Source of the DNA: Fallopia convolvulus
Taxonomy: Eukaryota; Streptophyta; Magnoliopsida; Caryophyllales; Polygonaceae
Length of the DNA: 64,000 nt
Assembly (NCBI GenBank): GCA_964016875.1
Contig: OZ024718.1
Coordinates: 6,267,001 to 6,331,000, forward strand
Reading direction: 5' to 3'
Positions 22,195 through 31,862 of the stretch are shown in pieces. Every line of letters begins with the position of its first letter. Within the stretch, counting starts at the first letter, position 1. Under the pieces are notes generated by a model. The model worked only from the letters and a program-made list of their open reading frames with translations, made no database searches and was not told the DNA's origin. A program made the translations under genes and the position numbers.

Positions 22195-22404
22195 GATGCG
22201 GGTGGCAAAGCCAATTCATTGTCCAGTTCGAGATCACATATTGCATCAGCAAGTATGTCTCCTTTTGTTTTTATTTATGGTGTTTCCACTAAGTCGACAA
22301 TTGATGTCCATCTCTCCAAGCCTCTTAATTTATCACATACTAAAATTACTTAGCAATGTGTTGGCCTGGTTTTTACCATCTGGTATCCCCTTCAACGATC
22401 TTTT

Positions 22405-22851
22405 TTGGGAATCCATTGCATATATGAGATTGCACAAGTGCCAGTCAGTGACATTACTCACCAAATAGTGGATAAGGAAGCCACTTATATGTTGAAAATT
22501 ATGATTCTGAACCAAGATAAGGAAGGTGGTTTGATAGCTCTAGTTCCACATCTTTTTTCCGTTGATGATATGATACTTTCACCCATGGCAAATTTGCATG
22601 AATGCTCTACACTAACCGATTTTCTCAATAAATTTAAAGGAGTATCTGGTCGGAAACGTCATATAACAATTTCAGAAGTTTGTTCAAGGCTTAATGTATC
22701 AGGTCTGCGTGATTCGGTTGCTTTGGTAATAGGAGCTTCTAGTTCACCTACAAGTCTATCTAATATTAGTGTTTGGACTTTTGTATTTTATTATGTAATT
22801 CGTTTATTTAATCCGTCAAGCATGATTGCTTTTGCGGAAATACTTCTATAA
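22405..22851 (+). CDS. unrecognised ORF, 148 aa
   Basis: An open frame beginning 'MGIHCIYEIAQVPVSDITHQ' and including 'FLNKFKGVSGRKRHITISEV' and 'GLRDSVALVIGASSSP'. No family was recognised. It follows the DUF4283 remnant at a short distance and could be part of the same decayed element, or chance. AT-rich non-coding sequence begins right after it. Confidence 0.2.
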   Translation: MGIHCIYEIAQVPVSDITHQIVDKEATYMLKIMILNQDKEGGLIALVPHLFSVDDMILSPMANLHECSTLTDFLNKFKGVSGRKRHITISEVCSRLNVSGLRDSVALVIGASSSPTSLSNISVWTFVFYYVIRLFNPSSMIAFAEILL

Positions 22852-22859
22852 TAATATAC

Positions 22860-23500
22860 AAACTTCCTTTCTAAAAAAAAATTAAATTTTTTGTATTTAT
22901 GCGGAAAAAAATAAAATCCAAATTTTATTTAAAAATAATAAAAATTATTTTATCTTTATCTTTTGAATTATTTATGTAAAAAATTTGTCTTGAATCAAAT
23001 TCAAATAAAAAATATAGAATTTTCAATATCTAGATAATTACTTGCCTAAATTGAATTTTTATATAAAAAAATTGCTTATCTTTTTCTTAATTTCCTTTTC
23101 GACTTATTTATGTAAATAAATTTTTATTTTTTTCTTCATATTTAATCTCTTATATGGACAATATATATCATTCTTATTTTCATTTTATTTTATTTCTGTG
23201 AATAAAATTAACTTCTAAAAATAACTAAATATTTAATAACATGTCGATATATTTTTAATATTTAAAAAATAAATAATAAAAATTTATTTCAATAATCATT
23301 ATTCCTAATATATGAATGTCATTCTCTAAAAAATATTTATAAATAATTCATGATTGTTTTTGAGATTTTATATCTATTGTAATTTTTTAAGTTTTTTATT
23401 TGATTCTAAAAAGAAAATAATTATATTATGTGAGCATAAAGTTTTTATAGTATATTTTTCTACATTTATATACTATGAGTTTGGTTCTCATAAAACACCC
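22860..23500. other. very AT-rich spacer
   Basis: Long A and T runs with stops in all frames. No gene, element end or RNA gene was recognised. Confidence 0.7.
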
Positions 23501-23531
23501 TCTTAAAATGAAACGGAATGAGCATTCAGGG

Positions 23532-23556
23532 CCCTTGGATCTCTTTGATCCAAGGG
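23532..23556. other. perfect 10-bp hairpin
   Basis: 'cccttggatc' and 'gatccaaggg' are exact complements separated by the 5-base loop 'tcttt'. It lies at the edge of the AT-rich spacer, 5' of a GC-richer segment (23640-23880) of unknown nature. It could be a MITE end or a structural site. Confidence 0.5.
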
Positions 23557-24149
23557 TTGATGTTTTTTCTCCTTTTATTAAAGACAGAGGCAATTATATC
23601 TTTTCCCTCTTTAATTAATTAATTAATCCTTTTTTGTTTTGGGGGTGAATCGACTGCTCGATTGGACGATTGGACGAATTCACGGTTGCTCGATTAGGGC
23701 GAATCGGTACGCAATTCGGTGATTCGGTTTGAAGCTCCCTCGTTCCTTCATTCCTTCGCGAGTCTCGACGACGATTGTGTTTGTGTTTAGCGATTGCGAG
23801 TCTCGTTCCATCAACGGTAATTCGTTGATTTTGCGAGTCTCATTCTGATCCCACATTGCTTGAACCAAAACCATGGTAGAAAGTGGTATTTTATTCCTCT
23901 TTTTGTGATTTCGTTAGGTTATTCGAAATTCTAGGATTTCTAAATTATCTAAGAGTGTGTGAGTAGAAGAGGAATTCACAAACCGACTCTACGTAATACT
24001 AGCAAAAGAACGAAATTTATTACTAGCAAATTAGTAGAAGAGTGTGTGATTTGATTGATCTACGCTCGTAGCTACCTTTGGAATTGGCCTGCGTAGTATG
24101 TGCCACTACTAGCAATTGAGAATACTAGCAAATGAATTCCTCTTCTCGT

Positions 24150-24330
24150 TGCACTTTTCGAACTTAATACTGCACTTTTTGGACTTAATAATGCATTTTT
24201 CGGACTTACTAGTGCACTTTTCATACTTAATAACGCACTTTGAACAATGAATTCCTCTTCTCGTTGATACTTTGAACTAATCATAAAGGAGTAATACTAG
24301 AAAATGAGAATGCACTTTTCGGACTTAATA
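24150..24330. repeat. 21-bp tandem repeats
   Basis: Units of the form 'tgcacttttcggacttaataa' start near 24150, 24171, 24192, 24213 and 24234, with another copy at 24310-24331 that touches the truncated copia. 'gaattcctcttctcgttg' occurs on both sides of the main array. Confidence 0.75.
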
Positions 24331-24331
24331 A

Positions 24332-25540
24332 GTCAGTGAAGAAGGCTCTACAGTTGCAATTCACTATCAAAGACTTGGGGCTTGCAAGATATTTCTTAGG
24401 AATGGAGTTATACAGAGACGAGACAGGGGTAATTATCAGCTAGCAGAAGTACATCAAAGATATCTTGGCAAGTTGTCACATGGAGAATAGTAAGACAGTC
24501 AAGATACCGTTACCCACTAAACTCAAGTTGAGTCAAAATGAGGGTGAGTTATACTGGTTGGAAAATTGTTTTACTTGTCTCTGACAAGGCCAGACATTTC
24601 TTATAGTGTACAACACTTAAGTCAGTTTGTTTCACAACCTCGTGTCTTACACTAGCATGCTGTCACTCATGTGTTGAGGTACTTAAATGGGACATCCAAG
24701 CTTGGGCTGTTCTATCCAGTGCAGGAATCACTCAAATTGACTGGTTTTAGTGATGCAGACTGGGGATCCTGCCTCACAATATGGAGGTCCATTTCAGGTT
24801 ACTGTGTTTTCTTAGGTCATTCATTAGTGTCTTGGAAGATCAAGAAGCAGACGACAATGTCAAAGTCATCTGCTGAAGCAAAGTACAGAAGCATGGCTTC
24901 AACCACTGCAGAGTTGATTTGGTCTAGCTACTTGTTACATGATCTATGTATTGAGGTGTATTTGCCAGTGAGGTTGTTTTGTGACAATAGAGCAGCCCAG
25001 CGGCTAATCCATGTTACCACGAGAGAATGAAGCATGTGGACCTAGATTGTCATTTCATTCTAGAGAGAGTTCAGTCTAGGTTTCTGGAAACGACTTATAT
25101 TCCTACTAGCCTGCAACTTGCCGACCTCATGACTAAGGCACTTCATTCTCACCAGCACGACTTCCTGTCCAACAAGTTGGGTCTATGTGAGGCTCCAACT
25201 TGAGGGGAGGATATGGACACGATCGACTCACGAGATGGTCAAGTCGGAGCCTTGAAGAAGAACAGGCGTGGGATTTGCATCATCTGAAATTGAGGGAGAT
25301 CTTCATATTTTAGGAGGGAGAGTTGGTCAAATATTTTGGCCGGTTTGATTATGTTTTTTTTTATAATTAGAAAAGGGATGTTTCCGGTTCATGTGTGAAC
25401 CAGCCCTTATATATCTTTCTTTCTTGTTTTCCAAGCACGTTGAATTGTTCTCGATTAATTGTTCTGTATGCTCTTGAGAGCTGGTTGCTTCTTTGATGTG
25501 TTTGTGTCTGGATTTCGCGTTTTGCTCACCAAAGTTCACA
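24332..25540 (+). pseudogene. 5'-truncated Ty1/copia: RT end, RNase H and 3' LTR
   Basis: The sequence begins inside RT ('LQFTIKDLGLARYFLGMELY', near 24350) with stops and frameshifts. It is open at 24671-25030 for the copia RNase H ('FSDADWGSC', 'SVSGYCVFLG'-like block, 'SSAEAKYRSMA', 'LFCDNRAA') and ends with the typical 'SLQLADLMTKALHSHQHDF' after a further break. 'ttgaggggagga' is a purine tract. The likely 3' LTR is 25214-25540 (327 bp, TG...CA). It abuts the DC1 copy B remnant exactly where copy A continues unbroken, so this copia entered the DC1 gene. Its 5' part, and with it the N-terminal half of DC1 copy B, has been lost. Confidence 0.85.
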
Positions 25541-26428
25541 GAAAGCACGTGTTGTTATCATCGAGTGTAGGCCGAAGAACACCTACTCGTGGCGGTTGAA
25601 GTTCGAGAGTTACCTAGCTTATAATCCATACTACGCCCAACTTTGTTTCAAGCCCAAGGATTGGGATGATGTCGAGATGACGATCCAAGATGATTATGAA
25701 GAGAGACTCAATGGTGATCGAGTCTCAAAGCTTGTGTTGGACCCTTTTACAAACGACCCGCAGTTTAGCCATTCCTATGTTATAATCCACTCCGCACCCA
25801 TTCCTTTCATTGAAGCAGTTAAATACATGATGACGCGTGAGAAGGGCGACGGTCCTATAATCGTGGCGTGCCAAAACTGGTGAAAGTCCAAATACCTCCC
25901 TTCTCTAAACGCAGCGGATCAAAGTCTTTGCGGTGGTGGCCATTGCGTTAGTGGCTACTCAAAGCAAGGACTCGAATACGAGGCTAATTGTTTGGCTTGC
26001 GAAAAACGAGTCACTGGCCCCGCCTACACTTGTAAGGATTGCATCTTAGCTTTGCACAAGGAATGCGTCAAGTTTGCTTGCACTTCCTGCCAGGAAAACG
26101 GTAAGAGCTTCTCTGATGAGTGTGCATCCTGCCTCTTTAAAACCCATCTCAAATGTGGCTTGATTCCGACGGTTATCAGGCATGATAGCGAAGGAGCCGA
26201 TGTTTATAGATGTTCAGCTTGCGGAGAAGCCGATGTTTCAACCATTTTCTACTCGTGTAAGATTTGTAACCTTGTTTATCACTATGAATGCATGACTGAG
26301 GTGCCTCGTCGAACGAAGCATGATCAATCAACACGGAGGGCACCATCATCATATGGTGCTCCATTTTTGGACCGAGGTGGAGGCAGAGGATTATGTTTGC
26401 CAAGAGTGTTTGGAGTGGCGGGATCCGA
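25541..26428 (+). pseudogene. P-loop-like/DC1 gene copy B, middle part
   Basis: It overlaps copy A from 'ARVVIIECRPKNTYSW' onward, continuing with 'FKPKDWDDVEMT', 'GDRVSKLVLDPF' and 'AVKYMMTREKGDGPIIVA', then DC1-type zinc domains: 'CLACEKRVTGPAYTCKDC', 'LALHKECVKF', 'CASCLFKTHLKCGL', 'CSACGEADVSTIFYSCKIC', 'VYHYEC'. DC1 domains bind zinc and are linked to lipid or protein binding in plants. A TGA at 25881-25883 and a frameshift near 26320-26340 break the frame. At 26428 the gene is cut by copia 2 inside a later domain ('EDYVCQECLEWRDP') and resumes at 31495. The N-terminal P-loop half is missing. Confidence 0.85.
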
Positions 26429-26760
26429 TGTGAATTATTAAACTTGTTTTCGTAATCAAATTTGTTTTTAGCAAATTGTTGATTTTAAGGATTGAATTAG
26501 TTTTTTATGTGTGAAAAATAAGACTTGTAGAATGGCTTAAAACATTTAGCCATAATCCAGAAAAGTAGGTGGTTTTAAAATAGATTCTAAATATAAAGAA
26601 ATGCCATTCTGAAATTCTTATAAGTAGGAGGTAGAATTAGAATTTTGTTAATCCGAATGTACTGGAGTTTTTTTTCCTCTATTAAACTCAAAGAAAAGTT
26701 TGCATGATTTCGCTCTCATAATTTGTTATTTTGTTTAAGAAATTGAGTGAATTTCCAACA
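26429..26760 (+). repeat. 5' LTR of copia 2
   Basis: 332 bp, starting TGTGAATTATT and ending CCAACA. It is about 95% or more identical by eye to 31180-31494. Confidence 0.92.
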
Positions 26761-26762
26761 TC

Positions 26763-26774
26763 TGGTATCAGAGC
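26763..26774 (+). other. primer-binding site of copia 2
   Basis: TGGTATCAGAGC, complementary to the initiator methionine tRNA, two bases after the LTR. Confidence 0.9.
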
Positions 26775-26802
26775 CTGATGAGATAAAATCCATCAAAAAA
26801 AA

Positions 26803-27293
26803 ATGTCTGATCTTGAGAATGAGAGTACGAGACAGAGAGAATTGAGAGAACAAAGAGAGAGGGAATCAAACACAAGGGATGGGCTAAGGAACAACACCTC
26901 TGATGGAGATAATGTCCAGATTCAAGACAAGGATGGATCCGTGACATTAAAATATCCTATGCTGAATAGAAGTAATTATGCAGCATGGGCAATAAAAATG
27001 GAGGTCTTCATGATGGCACAAGGCGTGGGGGACGCAATGGAGGCAGAGGATCCAGTTGACAACAAAAGGGATAAGATGACCTTAGCAGCTATCTACCAGG
27101 GTATAGGAGAAGATACCCTGCTCTAATTGGGTGCCAAGAAGATAGCCAAGGAAGCATGGAATATACTCAAGACCATGAACCTTGGAGCCAAGAAGGTGAA
27201 GGAGGTGAGAACACAATCCCTGTGGAGAGAACTTGAGGCCATGAAAATAAATGATGGTGACAGCATTGATGAATTCTCTAGTAAGCTTCAGAT
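26803..27293 (+). pseudogene. copia 2 gag, truncated
   Basis: The ATG at 26803 opens a Glu/Arg-rich start, then 'YPMLNRSNYAAWAIKMEVF' (DUF4219-like) and 'EAWNILKTMNLGAKKVKEV', 'WRELEAMKINDGDSIDEF'. It aligns with copia 1 gag throughout. TAA at 27124-27126 replaces the Gln codon of copia 1. The frame runs into the nested element near 27294, so the zinc knuckle and everything downstream are absent. Confidence 0.85.
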
Positions 27294-28814
27294 TGACAAG
27301 CTGATTAGGTATTTTCGTGGTCGTTTATACCTACCAAAGAAACCTTAGCTTAACCAACTCAGTAGAGCGGTAAGTAAGGGTCGATCCCACAGAGACTCTT
27401 GTAAATGTGTTATTGCTTAAGTGCCAAGTAACTAAAAGAGTGAGTTTTTGGAATATTTAATCTAAACTAATATGCAAGAATAAAACTAACTATGAATGCA
27501 AAAGATGATTTGAGTATATGATAGACAAACGTGTTCAACTAGTTAGATCCATCATGATATTGATTCGTTGATCATCGATTCTCTTGATTCTCTTCTCACT
27601 TAAATAATCTATTGTGGATAATGACCCTACTAAGGATTAAGACCCAAACTTCAGATTTAATTGATAGAACTACCAGTCTAACAACCCTAATTAAATAACA
27701 ACCTAGAAGACCTTCTAGATTCAATTAAATAACAGCATGACGATTCAAGTTATCAATAGAAACAAACAACTCAGAGCAACCAGACATCCAAGTGACTTGT
27801 GAATTTATTCCCTTCTTCAACCAACAAGTCCAACCGGTACTAATTGATTAAAGTATATTCTTGATCAAATTAACTCCGACCGGTAATTAATCAGATTCAG
27901 TTTTAACTAGAAATTCAATTAGGTGATCAATCTAAGAAAACCCTAGTTTAGATTCAATTAGGCATAGGGAATAAACTCTATTCAAGTTTGTTGAGAATCA
28001 ATCAAACCTCACAACTACATACAAATCATGACTTCAATAACTAGCCAAACACAAGAGAAATTAGCAATGCATAATTGATTAAAATCAAACTTACAAAGGT
28101 TTCAAAGTCTTCCTTGAGAGAAAACCCTAGCCTCCAAAAGTTGATCAAAAGTTATGAGAAAATAATCTAACATAAAGTATTTATATGTCTTCCAAATAAT
28201 CCTCAAAAGATCTATCTTTAAGCTATACTCGGATATGATATAACCCTAGGCCCGAAAGTCAAGCCCAAAACTTCCCCGCGTAGAAAACACCGATTGCGCA
28301 GGTTGCATGAGGATTGCGCGGCCGAGCAATTGTCATCCCGCGCTTTTGCCTCGATTCAACATTCAGGCGTCACTTCAGAGGCAGTTTTGACCCACTTAGA
28401 GTTGGAATTTGGACTCGGAGTAAAAATATGAATTGTAGCTCTTTGAATTCGCTTTCCAGTGATAACAAATTCATCTCCATCCGAGCACTATAGCTCCCAA
28501 ACCAAGCATTGAAAGATAGAGGTGTCGAAACAAGAACTCCAATGCATAGCCCGGGTTTAAGCGTTCTTTTCACACAAGCTCTTGGGCGTTAACCAATTGT
28601 ATCACTCTATGATTCCTCAAACTTCACCATAGTCCTATAAGATCCATCCCGTCCATGCTTGTTTACCGAAAGATCTGCAAAACCGAACAAAACAAGCGCA
28701 AAACCCGAATTTCCTAGAAAACCTAAAAACCTAAGAACTAGACTAAACTAAGCTAAAACCATGCAAAATAAACATAAATATGCATCCTAAACACTACCTA
28801 AATGCAAGTTATCA
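27294..28814 (-). repeat. 3' LTR of gypsy derivative 1
   Basis: About 1.5 kb. The U3 end TGATAACTTGCATTTAGG at 28814 matches the family U3 at 53985. The other end lies near 'ctgattaggtattttcgtgg'. It includes 'ctcggagtaaaaatatgaattg', conserved in the second copy. Confidence 0.65.
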
Positions 28815-29474
28815 AATTCCCCCATGCTTAACCCTTGTTTGTCTTCAAGCAAGACATAAATCCAAGTCACACCACAGAAATGCAATCTTACATCCATCTC
28901 AAATCAAACAAGCATTTCTCATATAATCAAGAACCCGACCAAGACTTCCTAACATGCATTATAACAAGCAAAGAGCAAAGAGCATTCATTCATTCTAGAC
29001 CTCACCTAGGTAAATGTGTTTGCACTCAAACTCTCAAGTGTTTAAAGGTATGTGTTTCACTCAAAATCAACCATGAAAACTAGACTACCATATGCTTGCA
29101 TCAGAGTTCTAAATCTCCACCGCTAGGGATCAAATACATAACAAAAATCAAGAGGTCTTTCTAAGGCTTGTAATGGGGCCAAGGTAAAGAGAAATTTGGA
29201 AGGGATAACATTTGGCCGGTGGTGCTAAATCCGGGATAAAGAACTAATCATAACCCAAAATTCAACACACTTTTTCATAACACTTCCAACTTCACTCTAC
29301 CAACTCCTTACAATAACACTTAAGCACTTTGCTTCTCTCTTTATTTTTTTTCTTGCCTCTTCAACTCTTTTCTCGCTTTATTAATGAAGACTACTAACAA
29401 TTAAGCTCAATTTTCTTTCTTTTGCTTTTCTTTTGCAATCAAACTTTTCATCTTCAACTTTTTTCACTTCGAAA

Positions 29475-29817
29475 CCAAGAGTTGTATTTACAAGAAGAGA
29501 AGCCAAGTCTACAACACAAGGTGAAAGATGAAGAATATATGGAGTTCATCTTGGATAAAAGTGGTATTGCTGACAAGTGCTTTGATTCATACTGTAAGTA
29601 TTTTCTAAAGCCACCACTTGTGCTGAATTTCTTTGAACAAATGCCACCTCATGAAAATTGGGCACACATGTTTGATAAATTAAAACGGTCTTTGAATGTT
29701 ATATTATGCTTAATTGATTTATCAATGTGTTACTTATGCTTTTCTGAGATGTGTGCACAAGGCTTTGACAGGTTATTAAGGGCATTGACAATGTCTAATC
29801 TTGTCAACCCATTCTAA
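29475..29817 (+). pseudogene. conserved ORF fragment of the LARD-like family
   Basis: The stretch 'PPLVLNFFEQMPPHENWAHM', 'LCLIDLSMCYLCFSEMC' and 'FDRLLRALTMSNLVNPF' is well conserved in the second copy (55430-55800 minus). Conservation between two diverged copies suggests past coding constraint or a recent common source; no known domain was recognised. It lies in the inverted block. Confidence 0.5.
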
Positions 29818-30518
29818 GGATCAAGCTAATGACGTTAAATAAGCGCTTCTTGGGAGGAAACCCAAGGCTTAGAGTAGTTTTGTTTTTCAGTTATAATCTT
29901 TTGCTTTTTAGGTAGTTTTGTGTGTGTGTGTGTGTTAGATGTTCCAGGTCTGAAGATTGATAACCCGAAGAACCGCCACCACAGGATTTTCCGCCGCATT
30001 ACCCGGACAGCTAGAGTCCTGTGAGTTTTTCTCTTTCCTTTACTTTTTACTATACTTTGGGGACAGAGTATGTTTTAAGCATGATGGAAGGGAATTACTT
30101 GTTTGCATTGCATATAGTTGCATTAGTTTAGGTCATATTTAAAAAATTTGCATGCATTGATTAAAATCCTGAAAAATGAAAAAAAAATCAGAAAAAAATT
30201 TAAAAAATACAAAAATATTGCATTCAGGTTCTTATTTCCCCATTGTTTGATACCTCTTGTTTTTCAATGCTAAGTATGAGTTCTAACCCATGATTTGCAT
30301 GATTTACTGAAGTTGATATGATATGAGCATGATCATTGATTGATTACTTTGACTATAGGATTGAGCATGTATTTTGCTTGAGTAATTGATTCATTCTGAA
30401 GTTCTAGACAAAAATTAGCCTTGTGAGATTTTTGGCCTTTCATGATATATTTGTTCTCTACATTCTTGAGTGTATCACCATGATTATCTAGCTCTAGAAC
30501 TTCCGTTAATACTCTATT

Positions 30519-31166
30519 TCAAGGCTGCTTATATGATTGAATGCATGACATAGGGGGCACCATGACAGCGGGAGACTTAATAGATGCATCATGTTGATTT
30601 TCTCCCTCATGGTTGTCTACTTCATCAACAATGAAGTCATCATGATCAACAAACGAGTCTTCTTCCAAAACCGTAAAACCGTCAAGCAATTTACTCCACG
30701 TGAGTGAAGATGATTCAGGCTCCCTAAGCACTGTAAGAATCTCTATGCATGCACAGACTTCCCTTGGCTCTGTGATAATCTGCTCATCTTACCTTACAGG
30801 TGCAAATTCATATTGAGCATCAAATTCATCATCATAACCCTCATCAAGTGTATTAGATTGCTCCTCAACTTGAATCTGGGTGTCTGACTCTTGATCGTTT
30901 GACTCCAATGTGATTCCACCACTCCTTTCACACAACTCAAAAGGACATGAGATTGTAGAATGGAAATATGAAGAACAAGACTCACAATGTTCATTGATTG
31001 TAGCATCCGCCCCTTTGGAGAGATCCTTGATTATATCCTCAAGAGACGTATCAATCGGTTGGGGTGGTTGGGAAGATGATTCGACCAAAAAGCTCTGATG
31101 GCTCATGAAACATAAGAAATCCCAGCATTCTTCGGGTCCCATAAACAAAAGCCTCTCATTGCTCAT
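30519..31166 (-). pseudogene. gag-like fragments of gypsy derivative 1
   Basis: Minus-strand frames 31166-30789 ('SNERLLFMGPEECWDFLCFM', 'LCERSGGITLESNDQESD') and 30731-30519 (acidic, 'SFVDHDDFIVDEVDNHEGEN'). The first matches 'SNYRLWSMVPEECWDFFCYM' of the second copy. These are remnants of an Athila-like gag region without a zinc knuckle. Confidence 0.55.
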
Positions 31167-31179
31167 GTAGTCAGCTAAT

Positions 31180-31494
31180 TGTTTTTGTAATCAAATTTGT
31201 TTTTAACAAATTGTTGATTTTAAGGATTGAATTAGTTTTTTATGTGTGAAAAATAAGACGTGTAGAATGGCTTAAAACATTTAGCCATAATCCACAAAAG
31301 TAGGTGGTTTTAAAATAGATTCTAAATATAAAGAAATGTCATTCTGAAATTCTTATAAGTAGGAGGTAGAATTAGAATTTTTGTAATCCGAATGTACTAG
31401 AGTTTTTTTCCTCTATTAAATTCAAAGAAAAGTTTGCATGATTTCCCTCTCATAATTTGTTATTTTGTTTAAGAAATTGAGTGAATTTCCAACA
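31180..31494 (+). repeat. 3' LTR of copia 2, 5'-trimmed
   Basis: 315 bp, matching 26445-26760. The first roughly 15 bases of the LTR are missing, and the join to the nested element occurs within a shared TTGT. Confidence 0.9.
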
Positions 31495-31600
31495 TCCGAC
31501 GCTATGGATTTATGCGTGCGAAAACTGAGTGTATGAGGCTCATCTATATTGTGTCCTACTATTTATGTGATAGCAAGATGGGGTAATATTGTGTAAAACG
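31495..31600 (+). pseudogene. DC1 gene copy B, 3' fragment
   Basis: After the duplication TCCGA the sequence encodes 'LWIYACEN' followed by a TGA in place of the expected zinc-binding Cys codon, then 'VYEAHLYCVL'. This is the second half of the DC1 domain interrupted at 26428 ('CQECLEWRDP'). The fit of the two halves across the TSD confirms the insertion. Confidence 0.85.
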
Positions 31601-31862
31601 AATTTACCTGATCTGAAAGACCCAACTAAAGCGATTCGATTTCAAAGTACCAAACTGAGCCTTTTAACATGCCCTACAACTCACAAAGAGTAATGTGTTG
31701 ATTGTGTCGATAACCAATCAAAATTTATATATTAAACGTACGTAGGGACGAGAATGAGCATCTAATTAAACACTAAAAAGTGTGAAGACAATTGTATTTA
31801 GATAGATCCAACTTCAAAAATTCTAAGTAACACTACTAAGAGAACAGTACGTGTACACCTAG

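Larger units (their letters stand above)
27294..31179 (-). mobile_element. non-autonomous gypsy derivative 1 (LARD-like), rearranged
   Basis: Read on the minus strand, a large 3' LTR (about 28814-27294, TGATAACTTGC start) is preceded by the purine tract 'GCATGGGGGAATT'. The remainder matches the element nested in gypsy 2 (52764-56496). Relative to that copy, the block from about 29470 to 30560 is inverted. It carries, on the plus strand, a frame with 'EEYMEFILDKSGIADKCFDSY' (29422-29817) followed by 'cgcttcttgggagg', a word common after coding regions of plant gypsy elements. The gag-like piece (31166-30789, 'PEECWDFLCFMS') is again on the minus strand. The 5' LTR and the start of gag are deleted. 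The left boundary is uncertain by about 10 bases. Confidence 0.7.
26429..31494 (+). mobile_element. Ty1/copia element (copia 2) in DC1 copy B, carrying a nested gypsy derivative
   Basis: The left LTR is 26429-26760 and the right LTR 31180-31494, with an exact duplication TCCGA (26424-26428, 31495-31499). The primer site TGGTATCAGAGCC follows the left LTR at 26763-26775. Only about 490 bases of gag remain. The rest is replaced by a non-autonomous gypsy element (about 27294-31179) whose far end is fused directly to the right LTR, removing all copia pol and about 15 bases of LTR. The gag is close to that of copia 1, so the two are relatives. Confidence 0.92.
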
